From NCBI GenBank assembly GCA_039881145.1, contig JAYKKI010000004.1, positions 43,309,001-43,373,000 of the forward strand: a stretch of 64,000 bases of DNA, written 5' to 3'. The DNA is from Druceiella hillmani. Its lineage: Eukaryota > Arthropoda > Insecta > Lepidoptera > Hepialidae. The notes under the pieces are model-generated. The model searched no databases. It saw nothing but the letters and a program-made list of their open reading frames with translations, and was not told where the DNA came from. The position numbers were made by a program, and so were the translations under genes. Positions 10,855-24,289 of the stretch are shown here, in pieces; within the stretch, counting starts at the first letter, position 1, and every line of letters begins with the position of its first letter.

Positions 10855-13522
10855 CGGCCCTAAGAGTGGCCACTTGGAACATCAATGGTCTTACCCCAAA
10901 CAAAACTGACTTAGAACTCTTTATAAACAATAACCAACTTGATGTTGTTCTGATTTCCGAAGCACACTGTACAGATAAAAGTAAAATCAAAATCAAAGGA
11001 TGCAATACCTATGTGACTAAACATCCAGATGGAACGGAACATGCAGGAACAGCCCTTGTAATAAAGTCCATCAAACATCAGATGCTACCGGAGTATAGGA
11101 CAAACCACATTCAGGCTACCACGGTTGCGGTGGAAGGTAACTGTGGTCAACTGAACCTGTCAGCAATTTACTGCCCACCAAGGCACACAATTAGTAAAAC
11201 AAAATTTGCAGAATACTTTTCAACATTGGGAGGAAGATTTGTGGCTGGTGGTGACTGGAACGCCAAACATACATACTGGGGCTCAAGGCTAACAAAAATT
11301 AGAGGTAGACAACTAAAATTATGCCTTGACGAAAATAACCTCAACTGTATATCATCGGGTGAACCAACCTACTGGCCAACAGATCCAAATAAAAAACCCG
11401 ATTTGCTGGACTTCTTCATAATAATGGGACTTTCGACAAATTACATGAAGGCTGAATCTTGTTTAGACAGTAGTTCTGACCACACCCCTGTCCTCCTAAC
11501 TATTAGTACGTCTATAATTTGCTACGAGAGGCCTGATACTCTGTACAATAAACTCACTGATTGGGAAGGGTTAAGAGAATACATCGAGGAAGGCATTGAA
11601 TTGAAAGTCTCCTTGAAAACACCCGACGAGATAGATGACGCGTCTCAACACTTTACTAACCTTATACAAAAAGCTTGCTGGATTAACACTCCTCTTAAAA
11701 AAGAAAAAGGTTACCAAGTTGTTGGGAACGTACCTCTTGAAATAAAACGTAAAATACTAGAGAAGAGAAGATTGCGCAGGATATGGCACCAAAGTAGATG
11801 TAAAAGTGACAAGACTGCACTTAATAAAGCTATTATAGAGCTGAAAAATTCAATCGACACTTTAAATAATGCCAGACTACAAAATCAGTTGGAAAGCCTA
11901 ACTGCCACAAAAACAATAGAATACTCCCTCAGGAAGCTTACAAAGGTGTTAAATAGGTCACAGCAATATAGATGCCCCATTAAAACCCAAAATGGTTGAA
12001 CTAAGACAAACAAAGAAAAAGCTAACATGTTTGCAAAACATCTGGCCGCCATCTTTACTCCTAATGAAGGCAACAATGCGGAGTTCGAAAATGAAGTTGA
12101 ACGTACACTGCAGCAAGACCTACAACTGTCCATTCCGCCAAGACCAGTCATATTTGGAGAATTGAGGAGGGCTATAAAAGGACTGCAAGATAAAAAAGCC
12201 CCAGGATTCGATCTCATCACAAAAGAAGTTATCATGCAACTTCCCAGGAAAGTACTGGTGTTTTTAGTTATTCTCTTCAATGGAGTGCTTCGAGTACAGT
12301 GCTTTCCCAATCTATGGAAGGTATCCATAGTAACAATGATACACAAGCCAGGAAAGCCCCCGGAAGACGCATCATCATACAGACCTATAAGTCTCTTACC
12401 TGTGCTATCAAAGTTGTTTGAGAGAATCCTCCTGAGCAGAATATTACCCATACTCAACAAAGACCTGGTGATACCTAAATATCAGTTTGGATTCAGACAA
12501 CAGCATTCTACGGTGGAACAAGTGCATCGAGTCTGTGATAAGATTAGACAGTCTTTCGAAAAGAAGGAATACTGCTCCGCTGTATTTTTAGATGTTCAGG
12601 CAGCTTTCGATAAGGTATGGCATAAGGGCTTACTCTATAAAATAAAAACGTCTTTATCGCATAGTTACTACTTGTTAATGGAGTCATACCTCACGAACAG
12701 ATTCTTCCAGGTGAGAGAGGACGGAGAACTGTCAATTATCTAAGATGTAATGGCGGGAGTTTCACAGGGATCTGTCCTTGGTCCTGTCTTGTATACCATC
12801 TACACCTCAGACCTCCCAGAAACAAAAGAGGTAACTACTGCTACTTTTGCTGACGACACTGCAATTCTCGCGAGTAACAAAGATCCGATTGTAGCATCTG
12901 CCGTCTTGCAGAAAAGCCTCGATAGGGTCAACGAGTGGATCCAGAAATGGAGAATCAAAGCCAGCACAACCAAACCCGTACAAGTTACTTTTACGCTGAG
13001 GAAAGGAAGCTGTATTCCAGTAAAACTGGGAAAAAATGTTCTGCCACAGACTGACTCTGTTCGATATCTCGGTATGCATCTGGACAGAAGGTTGACCTGG
13101 AAGAAGCACATCAAATCAAAACGAGACGAGCTGAACATGCGGTTCAGAAACATCTACTGGTTGATGGCACGCAACTCTAAATTGTCAATCGACAATAAAT
13201 TGCTGATATACAAAATTATCCTGAAACCAATATGGACATATGGTGCACAACTGTGGGGAAGTGCTTGCGACTTCAATTTAAACATAATGCAAAGGCTGCA
13301 AAATGGTATGCTAAGAACTATTTCCAATGCACCATGGTTATCACCAATACAGAGATCCACGAAGCTCTGAAAATAACAACAATTAAGGAGGAGTTAAAAT
13401 TAATAGGGCATAAATATAAAACACGGCTGGAAAACCACCCAAATGATTTAGCTACTGCGTTAGCAACCATCTCCTACAATAAACGACTGAAACGCCATGA
13501 TATAATTGGTGACAGATGGTGA
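10851..13522 (+). pseudogene. ORF2 (endonuclease-reverse transcriptase) of Jockey LINE no. 1
   Basis: Nicks target DNA and copies the element RNA into the nick. The APE-type endonuclease has WNINGL (residues 9-14), catalytic Glu37 in SEAHC, GGDWNAKH (133-140), LLDFF (185-189) and SSSDHTPV (207-214): the catalytic set looks complete. The RT has a GFDLITKE-type first block, motif A DVQAAFDKVWH, motif B AGVSQGSVLGPVLY and motif C FADD at 12846-12857. The frame is cut by TGA 11997-11999 and TAA 12741-12743, and shifts by an apparent 1-base loss near 13340-13350, after which the C-terminus runs to TGA 13520-13522. The chosen ATG overlaps the ORF1 stop, consistent with termination-reinitiation known for such elements. 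Confidence 0.93.
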
Positions 13523-13628
13523 AGGATGAGGTGTCTCCTGCTGAGGAGCTCCTTGGAAATGATAAAACGACATAGAACAAATCTGCTTATAGTTTGGAAC
13601 TGACTGCAAATAAACACAAAAAAAAAAG
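13523..13628 (+). other. 3' UTR and poly(A) end of Jockey LINE no. 1
   Basis: About 95 bp of noncoding sequence after the ORF2 stop, ending in ten A residues (13618-13627) and one G before the second target-site copy. Such a short 3' UTR is typical of Jockey-clade elements. Confidence 0.85.
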
Positions 13629-13640
13629 ATATAATGACCT
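13629..13640 (+). repeat. Target-site duplication, 3' copy, of Jockey LINE no. 1
   Basis: Identical to 9720-9731 over 12 bp. Confidence 0.93.
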
Positions 13641-14108
13641 ATACAGAAGTAACTCGTATTTTTAGAAGTATAGACTTAAAAAGACCCATATTGACCGTAA
13701 TTATTACTAAAAGCAGTCAGCTAACATTTTTATTGGTCGGAAGAATGATTGAATACTAAAAAAAAGGGAAAAACGACTGTGGTATATTTAAAACGTGATT
13801 GTTTTGATGGCTCTTGATTTTGGAATAACGATTTGTTCAATATATTGTAAAAAACTTATCTCATACTTGTTGATAGTATGTAGGATAATTATGCAATTTA
13901 GTAGAAACTGTATATGTTTACGATGTTTTTCTTTTTAAACGCAGTTGCCTCGACATACTGTTTTACCAACTTCGATCGTAATTTTATATCTTTTGGAAAT
14001 CAAACTCGAAGAAAGTAAAAAAAAATACATGAGGAATATAAGGCGAAGACATTATAAAATTGAAAGTACACGAACATAATACGAAATGTAAAATAAATAA
14101 AAACACTT

Positions 14109-14150
14109 CAATAGTCAATAGGTAGTCAATAGGCAATAGTCAATAGGCAG
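14109..14150 (+). repeat. Short tandem repeat on AGTCAATAGG
   Basis: The word AGTCAATAGG occurs three times within about 40 bp with small spacers. Confidence 0.8.
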
Positions 14151-16906
14151 TTATTCGATAGAGCCAAAATGTCTATATACAAAATATTTATGTATGAAGT
14201 GTAGTAACATCATGACTAAATTTTAAAAAGATACCTATTTTTAAATAAATCCTTAATTAATTTATTTTTGCATGTATTTTTATTACCTATTTTAAAATTA
14301 ATTTGTTTTCATTGTTAAATGCACTGTAAGACATTATATTACAATGAATGTATTATATTTGGAATATAAAGTATCACAGTAATTTATATCAATAAACTCA
14401 ATAAATTTGTTCACAAATTTAAGCCCTTGAAACCAGCTGTTTGTATGAACATCGCAATCGTGGCTGCATAGTTTGTAGACGATCTCTATCACATACTTTT
14501 TATCCTTACTAACAAAGGAAATCTGCCATAGAATAAAGTGAATACGACTTTGGCTAGGTATTTTTTTTATATGTGGCTTCCAGGCTTACTACTACTCCTA
14601 GGTTGTACAAGTGGTAGGTTAATATTATTTCCGCATCAGTTAGTCCATTCGCCCGCTCATTAATTTCTATATGTTAACACTTAAGTTATTTCTTCGTAAA
14701 TTTATAAAAATTAGTCATATTTGTTATTTTAACTGACAATTTTTAACAGTACTAAGTTTGCAGTATGTAGTATTTTCGTTGATCGGAAGATATTGCTCAT
14801 GTAACCATAAGTTAACCTAATGTATGTGTGTATATGATAAATCCTACACTAAATAATATTAATATGCATATTGGTCATAAATTTATGAAATGACAGAAAA
14901 CTACTTTCCTTATTGTTTAGAAAGAAACGGTTTTATTGCGTGTGAAAGAATTAGTAAATAAAATATTATTACAGACTCATGCAACATGAGCTAATTAAAG
15001 TGATTATCTCATTAAAGTTGTTTATTCTTGATGATGGAAGAAAGTCACTATACGGAAAGAAACGATAAGGTTAATGGATAATGTCATTAATCCTTTACTG
15101 AGAAAAACTGCGCATTGAACATGATATGCAAATAGGGAATACTTACTATGTGTTAAAATATATTAAAATAATTTGTAAATTTTGGGTTACACTCAATAGA
15201 AAGATTGGATATACAAAAAAAAATGTATAGCATTTGAATTTGGATAACGGAAAAATAATTGTGAAAGGAAAAAAGAATAATCAATATAAATTAGGTATTA
15301 ACATATCAGAAAGTCCATACTTAAATCAGGAAATATTTTAAAATGAGCAACGGGAAAAAATAAATGACCGATAAACTATTGTAAATTTTCATAATCAAAT
15401 TACTAAAAAGAAAACATTCCTAATGCTCTCTTTTTAACTTTATTTTCGGATTTAAGAATACAAATTATTTATTTTAGACATAAGTATGCACATATTAATG
15501 TATATATGGAAAACTTATCACGACAGAAACTGTTCTTTTCAGGTAACTACAATAAATATCAACAATAATGTTGTACAAGTTCGTAAATTAATAAGCTCAA
15601 AATCAATGCATTTATCAAATCAAGTGCATTTAATTTTGCCCTAAATTTGAATACCGCCAAAGGCTGGCCAATATAGTAACAAAAGTTTAAAAATAAAAAA
15701 CTTGTTTCTTATTTATTAGTTTATTTTTCTATATGCCGGTTTCATTTTTTAAATCTTTGTTTGTATTACTTTTACAATAAAAATAAGAAAAAAATAGAGC
15801 GCGGTTTGGTTCCAATTTAATTTTCTTAAATGATAATCACAATTCAAAATGGACCGATGAATTGATTTTTAATATGTTAATAAAGTTATATTGGCACATT
15901 CCTCTGCTGTGGCAGGCATTAGAATCAAAGTTTTATTCACAAACATGCTATTAATTTTAAATTTTGTAATAAAAAAAGTATTTTGCTATATTTAATGAAA
16001 ACGTTTACCAACTTACATAGATAGATTTATGTAAATCGGTAAATGTTTTAAAATATAGGTTGTTTTTAGGATATATTTAGCTTTTTAGACAAATATGTCC
16101 AATACAAATGGCACACATACAGCTTACAAGTTTAAATTTTTGTCAGGGCATCAAAGCTGCAAAATACTGCGATGTGAGATATCTGCCTTACAAGTAATTA
16201 GAAAATAATAGGTAAGCTTGACAAAAATCGCCATTTTTTTATCACGGTTATGAAATAACTCACGTATGCACATGCGGTGGTATGGCAGCATGTAAATTAT
16301 CCATCTTTTTAGCCTCATACCGCAAGTATTAAAATAATATGTATACAAAAGAAGGGGAAGAGAGTAATCTATACATATGGAGAGTAATACATACATTACC
16401 ATACATACCTCATATTAATGGTACTATTAGTTAAGTGATTTTGACACTGACTATTTTACGGACATTGTACAAAATGTGAGAATTGTGGCATTTATGTGAT
16501 TCATTAATCTTACGACCTTGAGCGTACCTACTGGATTCCAAGCGTTTCGTGTATTTACTCTGATTCATCATCTCATTTTATAATGAAACAATTACATCAT
16601 ATTGTGCTTTGTGCCCGCATTCTATATATAAAGAGAGAGAGGACATTTTCTGATAACCTGAGTTAACAGCGTATATTCGCGAGTAAACTTCAAGACAATA
16701 TTATTATTAGATTAAGTGACAATATGGTAAAAGAAACCAACAGACGATATAAGCGATGACGCGGAAACGGAAAGAACGTTTTTTTTCATTTGAAAAAAGT
16801 TAAACTTACCACAGACCATTTCACATTCAGCCTAGACTTAGACGTAGAAAATAATCATATCGATCTTTTATTCGTACGGAATAATCTCATTTGTCAAAGT
16901 TTGAGC

Positions 16907-17326
16907 CATAATAAAAGTAATAGAACGCTAAAATGTAGTTTTTGAAATTTTTGTCAGTTTTTCTTTGTGTCTGTATGCATCGAAATCTCTGCACTCAATC
17001 ATGTTCTGATTGTGCGATTTTACGAATTTTATATTTTTACAAATTCATCAAATTGTATTTATACAAAAAAAGAAGTGTCTTGTCATTCGACACCTAGTAA
17101 TTATAAAAATTCATAGTGTAATTTGTATATTTACTACAAAAAGTTTAGGTGAAGTAAGTATTCGTTATAAGTTAGTAAGCTTATCCTCTATGTATTATTG
17201 TGTTCCTTCAATTTGTGTAGATTTGGTTGCCGTACATGTAATAAAACTGTAGAATTAATGCATACATACATTGTAGATATATTAAAAAAAAAACGATTTT
17301 AATGGAACATAATAAAAGTAATAGAA
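16907..17326 (+). repeat. Two copies of a 19-bp word, 401 bp apart
   Basis: CATAATAAAAGTAATAGAA is present at 16907-16925 and 17308-17326. Each copy is followed some 50-70 bp later by loosely similar TGT/ATGCATC-rich sequence, hinting at two fragments of one dispersed repeat or a degraded tandem duplication. Confidence 0.45.
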
Positions 17327-19759
17327 TAAAAAAAAGTGTTTTACATATTTGTTCGTTTGCCAATGTGTTCATGCATCATGCAAAGAGATTTTCAATGAAT
17401 TACTAGTGAAAACTGGTGCTAGGAAAGCATAAATATAAAGTTGTATCTCTGATGACCAACTAAATGGAAGACATGGCAATTTGATATTCAAATAGATAGT
17501 GTTCATTTAATATTTTTTGTAATTGATGGCGTTATATTATTCTTGCTGTTGAAATATTTTTTACATGCGAACGAAGCTGCGGGCACAGGTAATATTATAT
17601 AAGATTTATATAACGAATACAAAAATAGATAACATTCGTGATAGCTTCAATTTAAAGCATTCGTAACTGAACTAAGTAGGCATCGCCTATTTGATTGGTC
17701 AATATGAATATGTGATATGTTAGGATTCGTAACTTTGAATGTATTCTGGAACTAATTCGTTAATATAAATACACTCTCGAGATTATTAATTTGTTATAGA
17801 AAAAGTCGTTGGCGAAATAAGTCAGCTAATCTTAGTATACGATTTTTACTTTATTACATTTCGCGTTCAATTTACTTTGTAGGTAACTAAAATCGATTTT
17901 AAATAACAGTCCATTTCCGTAGCTGGAGAAAGTGTATCGACATATTAGCTAGTGGTGCGTTATTCGCCATACGAACTTCCTCTATTTTAAGTGACTAATT
18001 GCTCTCAGGGATCGCCCCTACCCCGAGCGGGAAATTATATAACTTATGTGAGCTCATGTCTCATATGATTTAAATTAATTTATTAATAAATTCTGCATAT
18101 TTACATATAATTTTATTTATTATTATGATACTTATATATTAATAGAGGTACTAAAGAGTAAGAAAAATTGACAATATTACTCTGAGGAGCATCTACATGA
18201 ATCAGAGTGTGAGCGAAAAGGATGCGAGGAATCTGAAACAGATTCGTTTTAAATTGAGGTTGGAGACCGAGACACATTGGGACATGAGTATTCAAACGAA
18301 GGTATTTCACGTTATAGCTGCAGTATCTTTATACAAAATCAGGTTTATAAAAGAAAAAAATTATGTCAAAATTAGTTTGAGAATGCAATTCTCTAGAATT
18401 AGAAAACAATTGACCCTTCCTAGGGGTATTGAAAAAAATAATTAAAGACTTAGTGTATCGTGTTTATTGTCACATGGGTAATTACTTTAATTACAAGATG
18501 CATAAAATTTTGTATAAATTATAAAAAAAATAAATATTTACAAGAGTGAAATGTCCAATAAGCTTTAATTAGAATTTTGTTCATGGTAGAAGTAAATAAA
18601 AACGGATTTAAAATGATTGACAAATATTTGGATAATGAGTACGGAATCACAGTTTACAACTTTAGTGAAATGTATCTTTTTATCCAAGTCCATTTGTCGA
18701 AAGATATTTGGAAATATATTTGTATTTTTGTTGTTTCATCAAAATCGATAGCGGCTGCACACTGCGAAGACTATCTGCTCTCCCTGTGTCCAGAGTTTTG
18801 CAGTCTTACATAAAATGTCGGGCTCTGGTTTTCAATTTACCCAAGACTCTCAAGAATAAAGGCATTACGTTTTTAAATATAAATACAGAAAATTTGATCC
18901 AAATTTTATGATAAAGCCAAAAATGGATCACGCATATAATGCTATGAAATATTCCAAAAACCAAGTAACTGTGATCATAAACTCTTAGTGTGTCTCCCAC
19001 ATTACCGAAAAGACTGCAAAATGCTGATAATGACTACAGAATTCTTGTAATATTTTTTGTAATATCTATTTGAGATACGTTGCTTAAATTGATAAAAATC
19101 CTCTAGATATGATAAAATAAAATACAAATGAATATTAAATTTCACTTGCAGGCAATATCCGATATCTGAATATTACATCTAACTATAAATACTAACAAAA
19201 GCATAAATATTTTATTTTAAAACACTAACTAGACTTTCGGAATACTTCGATTTTCATTATATTTTACATCTCGACGTAAATTCCAAGTCAAAATTAATTA
19301 AATATGACGTTGTCAAATAGTTTGTAATGAATTCAAATCTGTGTGATTTTGAGGGTGTACGATTTTGCGATGTGGAATTACAACCTAAATAGTTTTATAA
19401 ATAAAATATTTATATAACTATGCATAATTTAATTTGGCATAGAGCGCATGCTACATGCAACCCAAGGTTTATTATTTTATTTCGAATAGCAAATACACTT
19501 GAATGAACCTTTAGCCGTTTTCCTCAAGAACAGCTTAACATATTTGGAATGATACCAAAGTATGTTAACACGGGCACCCAAAATTTCCATATAAAAATTA
19601 TTGAGTTATAGCTAAATGTCAATAGCCATTATTCGAAAATACTTATCTGGATATTTCGAGGGTGGGAGACAAATTGACTATTTGAATTTTTTTAATCAGT
19701 TTATATTGTGGCACATCTATTGAAACGGTTAATTATAACGATCTCAATAATATTATGTA

Positions 19760-19763
<4 letters not shown>

Positions 19764-19842
<79 letters not shown>
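19764..19842. repeat. (TA)n microsatellite, about 39 units
   Basis: Uninterrupted TA repeat. Confidence 0.97.
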
Positions 19843-19844
<2 letters not shown>

Positions 19845-20819
19845 CCGTGCCAAAAAATATACAAAAAGCCATCCTCTTCCTGTATTTCTAAAAAATGGCC
19901 TGTGAGGTCATTTATGTGTCTATCCGTCTATCAGAGCTCGTTCTTTTGAAAATTCGATTGGCGAAGAAATTGGAAATGTGACATAGTAAGAAGCGGCAAA
20001 TAAAGTATTTTTTTTCTTTTGTTTCTTGTGTCGTGTTTTATATATGGATACCAAAACCATTTTTCTTGCAATGTTAAGTAAGAAAGTTTTAAAAATAGTG
20101 CTAAAAATGTTCAAAAATAATATCTATAATAAACCCCATCCAAACTTTGAAAGTGAAGGATTAGAAAAAACATCTTTACTAAACATTTACTTAAGTGTAC
20201 TCGAATTTTTTTTAACAAATCATACCTCAAACGTACTAATTAGAACTATATAAATTATGGAGTGACATGAAAAAATATTTATTTTGTAATCGATTAGTTA
20301 TTAACATTTTAAGTTATTCAATCATGCACCTGATATCATAAGACTTTTATTTTTCCTCTCCACTTTTTTAAGAAACTTCTTCCACTAGTTTCGGTGAAAT
20401 TGTGTCTATTTGTCTTATTCCTCTTCGTATTTTACATCTCGTATATTATGTAATGATAGTGAGTATACTCTCAAAGTAGCATACTTAGAGGTATTGGCGA
20501 TCAGGTTCTTATATCTATGATTTACATATTGGCAGTAAGGTTCCTGTATTTATGATACATGTCTAAGAGATATTTGCACCGCCCATATTTCCATACTCTC
20601 AAATACTTTTTGTAGTAGATGTACGCTAGCCATGGTGGGAAATTAAAACCGGTAGCTCTTTCAATGAGCAACCTCATAATATTAGGATGTGGCATAACAT
20701 ACTGAAATTCTATCTGAAGCCTGTTTCTTCTTTGTGTTGGTAAAAGTACATCTATTTATGATTACCTTGACCAATAAATTGTACACTTCTTTCATATTTT
20801 GCCTAAGAATACACATTTA

Positions 20820-20955
20820 TTGAAAAAGCCGAACAAATTGTCTAACAAGGCGTTGTTACTGTCTTTCAGAATTTCATCTTCACAACCAGCTTTACCATTC
20901 TTGAGTTTACACACTGCCATTCTAATTTTATCACGTATTATATTGAATATTTCCT
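20820..20955 (-). pseudogene. Reverse-transcriptase fragment of a non-LTR retrotransposon
   Basis: Read on the minus strand, the interval gives KLKNGKAGCEDEI followed by LLDNLFGFFNKCVFLGKI. This resembles the start of LINE RT domains, in which a K-x-x-K-A-x-G-x-D-x-I block precedes an L-x-x-L-F-x-x-C-x-x-x-G-x-x-P block. It stops soon after. A further minus-strand frame with protein-like composition (NIPNITMNALNSAPDEAAK) lies at about 21080-21170, and another (MRLLIERATGFNFPPW) near 20640-20700, which may belong to the same relic. The family cannot be assigned. Confidence 0.45.
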
Positions 20956-21226
20956 GAGATCATATGTCTGTAATTTTATAGTGATTCTAATTATTAAGGC
21001 CATCATACCACTCGTAGATGTATGATGGCTTGATAGTATTCTTCAATTATAGGTATATAGGTAGGTATTTGGTTTGATATTATCTCTTAATACCTTAGCA
21101 GCTTCATCTGGCGCTGAGTTTAAGGCATTCATAGTAATATTGGGTATATTAGCGAAAATTTTCTCATATTTATAAGCCACTTCCGTTTGTGAACTGTTAA
21201 ATTATTATCGCCATATTTTAGCTCAT

Positions 21227-22110
21227 ATGATAGTCAGCACACTCCGAAAATGGTATCAGTCTACAGATGGAAAGAATCCCTTAATGCTCATAAATTATTG
21301 GCTAGAGAAAGACAAAATGATCAGCTTTGTACCACGATAATATTTGATGAAATGGGTATCAAAAGCGGCATCGAATATTACCCTCAAGTTAAAAAAAATT
21401 ATTGTTACGATAATTATAATACGGCTTTAGACATAGTCAAAATAAAGTTTTTAGTTTATCTTTCGGTACCGTTCAATGCATCATGTAAAATTTCTATTGG
21501 ATATTTCTAAATAGAGAGTAATTACAGTGATCAAAAAGCAGCCCCACTAACTCAGACCATACATCTAGTAGGCGAAACTGGTATTCGGGTAACTTCTGTA
21601 CTATTTTATGGATGTCCTGCAAATTTTACAATGGCAAATAAACTAAGATGCATGTTTGACCCGAATCCTTTTACTATGATTCAAAAGTAGCCATCTTCTT
21701 AGATCCATCACACATGATTAAACTGGTGAGATATACGCTTGAATATTAAGATATTTTTTTTTGATAAAGGGGGTGGAAAGGTATCATGGAAATATCTTGT
21801 CAATTTACAAGAATTACAGACGAAAGAACATTACCATATGGCAAACCGTCTGAATCAAATCATAAAAGTCATTTAGCTACACCGATTTTCAGTAAAAGTA
21901 TTTTAAATGCTCTTATATTTTGTAAAGAGCACCTCAAAATTACATCAGATCAAAAATGTTATTCCTACAGTAAATTTTTTACCAATAATGAATGATCTTT
22001 CTGATATATTAGATTTGCATGTCAAACTTATGTATTTACCGATGCAACAGAATAAGCCAAGATCATCCAGAGTACTTTTTTGGCAGTGTGAGATGTCTTG
22101 GTAGGTCCAA
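21227..22110 (+). pseudogene. P-element/THAP9-like transposase remnant
   Basis: P-type transposases cut and paste DNA with an RNase H-like core and a GTP-binding insertion. The fragments follow the family order: STLRKWYQS near 21238; FDEMGIKSGIEY near 21340-21380, which includes the DEM segment that in P/THAP9 proteins carries a catalytic Asp; PFNASCKISIGYF near 21470; ETGIRVTS and DGCPANF-like segments (21565-21630); FLDPSHMIKLVR (about 21698-21732); a KGGGKVSWKYL-like stretch at about 21765-21800; and ALIFCKEHLKI and NDLSDIL near 21910-22015. Frameshifts and stops separate them. The THAP DNA-binding domain was not found, nor terminal repeats. Family assignment is from remembered P/THAP9 patterns. 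Confidence 0.75.
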
Positions 22111-24289
22111 CAACAACCCAACTGCGATATAATTTAAAAGTATATATAAAAAATTACTTATGCCCAAATACATAAGATTACGGTGTTGTAATGCACATCC
22201 GCATTGGATGGTTTTAATATAACCACTAGAACCAAAAGTTCCACTTCAGTGCATATTGTGTACATTCAGTACTATTATGTTTAATGTCGAAGATTGATAA
22301 ATTATGACACGTCATGGGTGCCTAACAAAAATATCATGTCTTTTGAGGTGAAAGGGTCAAAAATACAACGACAGAGAAATTCATACACGATTTAATTAAT
22401 ACATATTTAATTATTTACTGTCAGCTTTCGTTTTCATTTAAATATTAATAATTAGATGAATTCTAAGCTAATTAATTCAGCTTATAATTTGTCTTCAGCA
22501 TTTAAATTTATATCATAATTGCTTCACTCGTTTGTAAAAAATATGTACGAATTATATTTCGTTGTTAGATTTAATAATTCATATCTATGTTTGACATTAA
22601 TAACAAAATACGCTACGGAGTTTGAAGATAGAAACTCAAAGAAATACAGAAAATGTTGCATAAAACTTATATAATTTGATTCAAAACTGTTCACATTAGG
22701 ACTAATTTAAAAAAATTATATAAGGCTAAGCGATAATTTGTGACGGCATTTAACACTTAGGGAGTCACGCCCTAATTTGTTACTCAAATAGTCACTACAG
22801 GGTTCACTGAACCCAGTTTATTATTACAAGTTTATTCCGAAATTGCTTAATACACATAAACGTCCACTTTCTTCCAGGAATTATATGACTCCAAATAAAA
22901 ATATAATTGGATCAAATATGAATATTTATTATGTTTATATAAACGAAAAGCTATGTAATTTATGTAATACAAAAATTTATGTAATTCCACATTAGTTTTA
23001 AGGTAAGATTTAGTATGATCGTTATAGTTTCGTTGACTACTTATTAAAAAAAATCTTCTGTATTTTATTGCACAACCATAATGTACTTATACAAAATCAA
23101 TCTAATAATACTTAACATCGAAAGTCTTATAGTGGCTGCTCTATGATATATATATATATTGTCGAATTGCTATAATAGACATTTTAATAATAACCAGAAA
23201 AATTTTAAAATATCCATTACTGAAATCGGCGTTAATTTATTTTTGTTTTTATTTAATAAATCTCGAGACGTGAAGGGATGATTTTAAAATTGCGCGCTTT
23301 ATTATTTATTTACGTCTTGAGGATGAATGATGATGAGGAAAAAAGCAAGCAAATGGCTCACATTTTTAATATTTTGCTTCGTTACGGAACTTATCGAGAC
23401 ACTTTCGATTAAAAATTAAATATTAAACATACTTTAAAATATACGGTCAATAACCAGCTTTTACCGGCTTTTGTCATTAAAACGGTCATTCGTACGAGAA
23501 CTGAGAAGTATTTTTCATCTTCGTCTAAAGGAATTTTGAAATATTATGTGTTTATCGCAGAGTTTATTTCTTATCTTACTTTATTTATTTACAGACGAAA
23601 TATCATGCACCCGCGTATGATGTCTATGTATTACCGCTCGCCTTACACGGTCCTTTATTTTAAAGTAATTTATTATAATTTTAGGCTCAATAATAAAATA
23701 GTAGCTCTAAAAACAAAAAGTATTTTAAAGAATTGATGTAGGGTATGATTAAATATACTAAACAATATTTTATAATTTAATAGAGGTTGTAAATTAAGAA
23801 CAATATGTATGTAGAAATTTCGATGTAAAATTAATTTGTCTCAAAATATCTTTATTCATCCCGTTCAAAACTTTTGAATTAATTTGAAATTGTGTAAATC
23901 ATGTTTTAAACTTTTTTTCCAAAAATACCTCATCCTAAAATGCAATAGTATATTATGTAATAATTGCATTATTAAGTATTAAAAGAAAAAGAACTTTATT
24001 AAGCATATAAAAATAAATTTATTTTTATCCTCATTTATGTATAAATAATATATAATCACCAAGAAAATATGTACAAAATCTATGTTTATTTTTGGCTAAT
24101 TTTTCTCCAACCTGTACTAAATTTCAACCAGTATAAAACTCAATCCACCCACGTTTACAGATATAAATTTTTATGAAATATGACCGGTAATCAATAAATT
24201 TATCCAAAAGTTAATGTTAATGTTATAGTTACGTTATGGGTTTATACTATTGAATATATTTGGAGTTAATTTTGTGTAAATTCATTATT
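22111..24289. other. A+T-rich noncoding stretch
   Basis: No motif-bearing frame found. The left flank of the palindromic repeat at 24290 shows similarity from about 24247 onward to the right flank of the copy at 56.7 kb. Confidence 0.4.

Larger units (their letters stand above)
9732..13628 (+). mobile_element. Jockey-type LINE no. 1, 5'-truncated
   Basis: A 3,897-bp insertion delimited by a perfect 12-bp target-site duplication. It contains ORF1 (zinc-knuckle Gag-like protein), ORF2 (APE-type endonuclease plus reverse transcriptase), a short 3' UTR and a terminal A10 run at 13618-13627. The ORF1 frame is open right at the left junction and continues out into the duplicated flank, so the native start of ORF1 is missing: the copy was 5'-truncated at integration, as is usual for target-primed reverse transcription. 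Damage amounts to three in-frame stops and one frameshift, so it is fairly young but dead. Proteins are related to LINE no. 2 at 26.6-31.0 kb yet clearly a different lineage. Confidence 0.95.
13641..19763. other. Long A+T-rich stretch without recognised gene
   Basis: About 6 kb. Contains a small tandem repeat near 14109-14150 (listed), a 19-bp word shared by 16907-16925 and 17308-17326 (listed), and a motif near 17565-17595 (GCGAACGAAGCTGCGGGCAC) that resembles the end of a repeat dispersed in moth genomes (from memory). The few 60-80 codon frames lack motifs. Confidence 0.45.
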
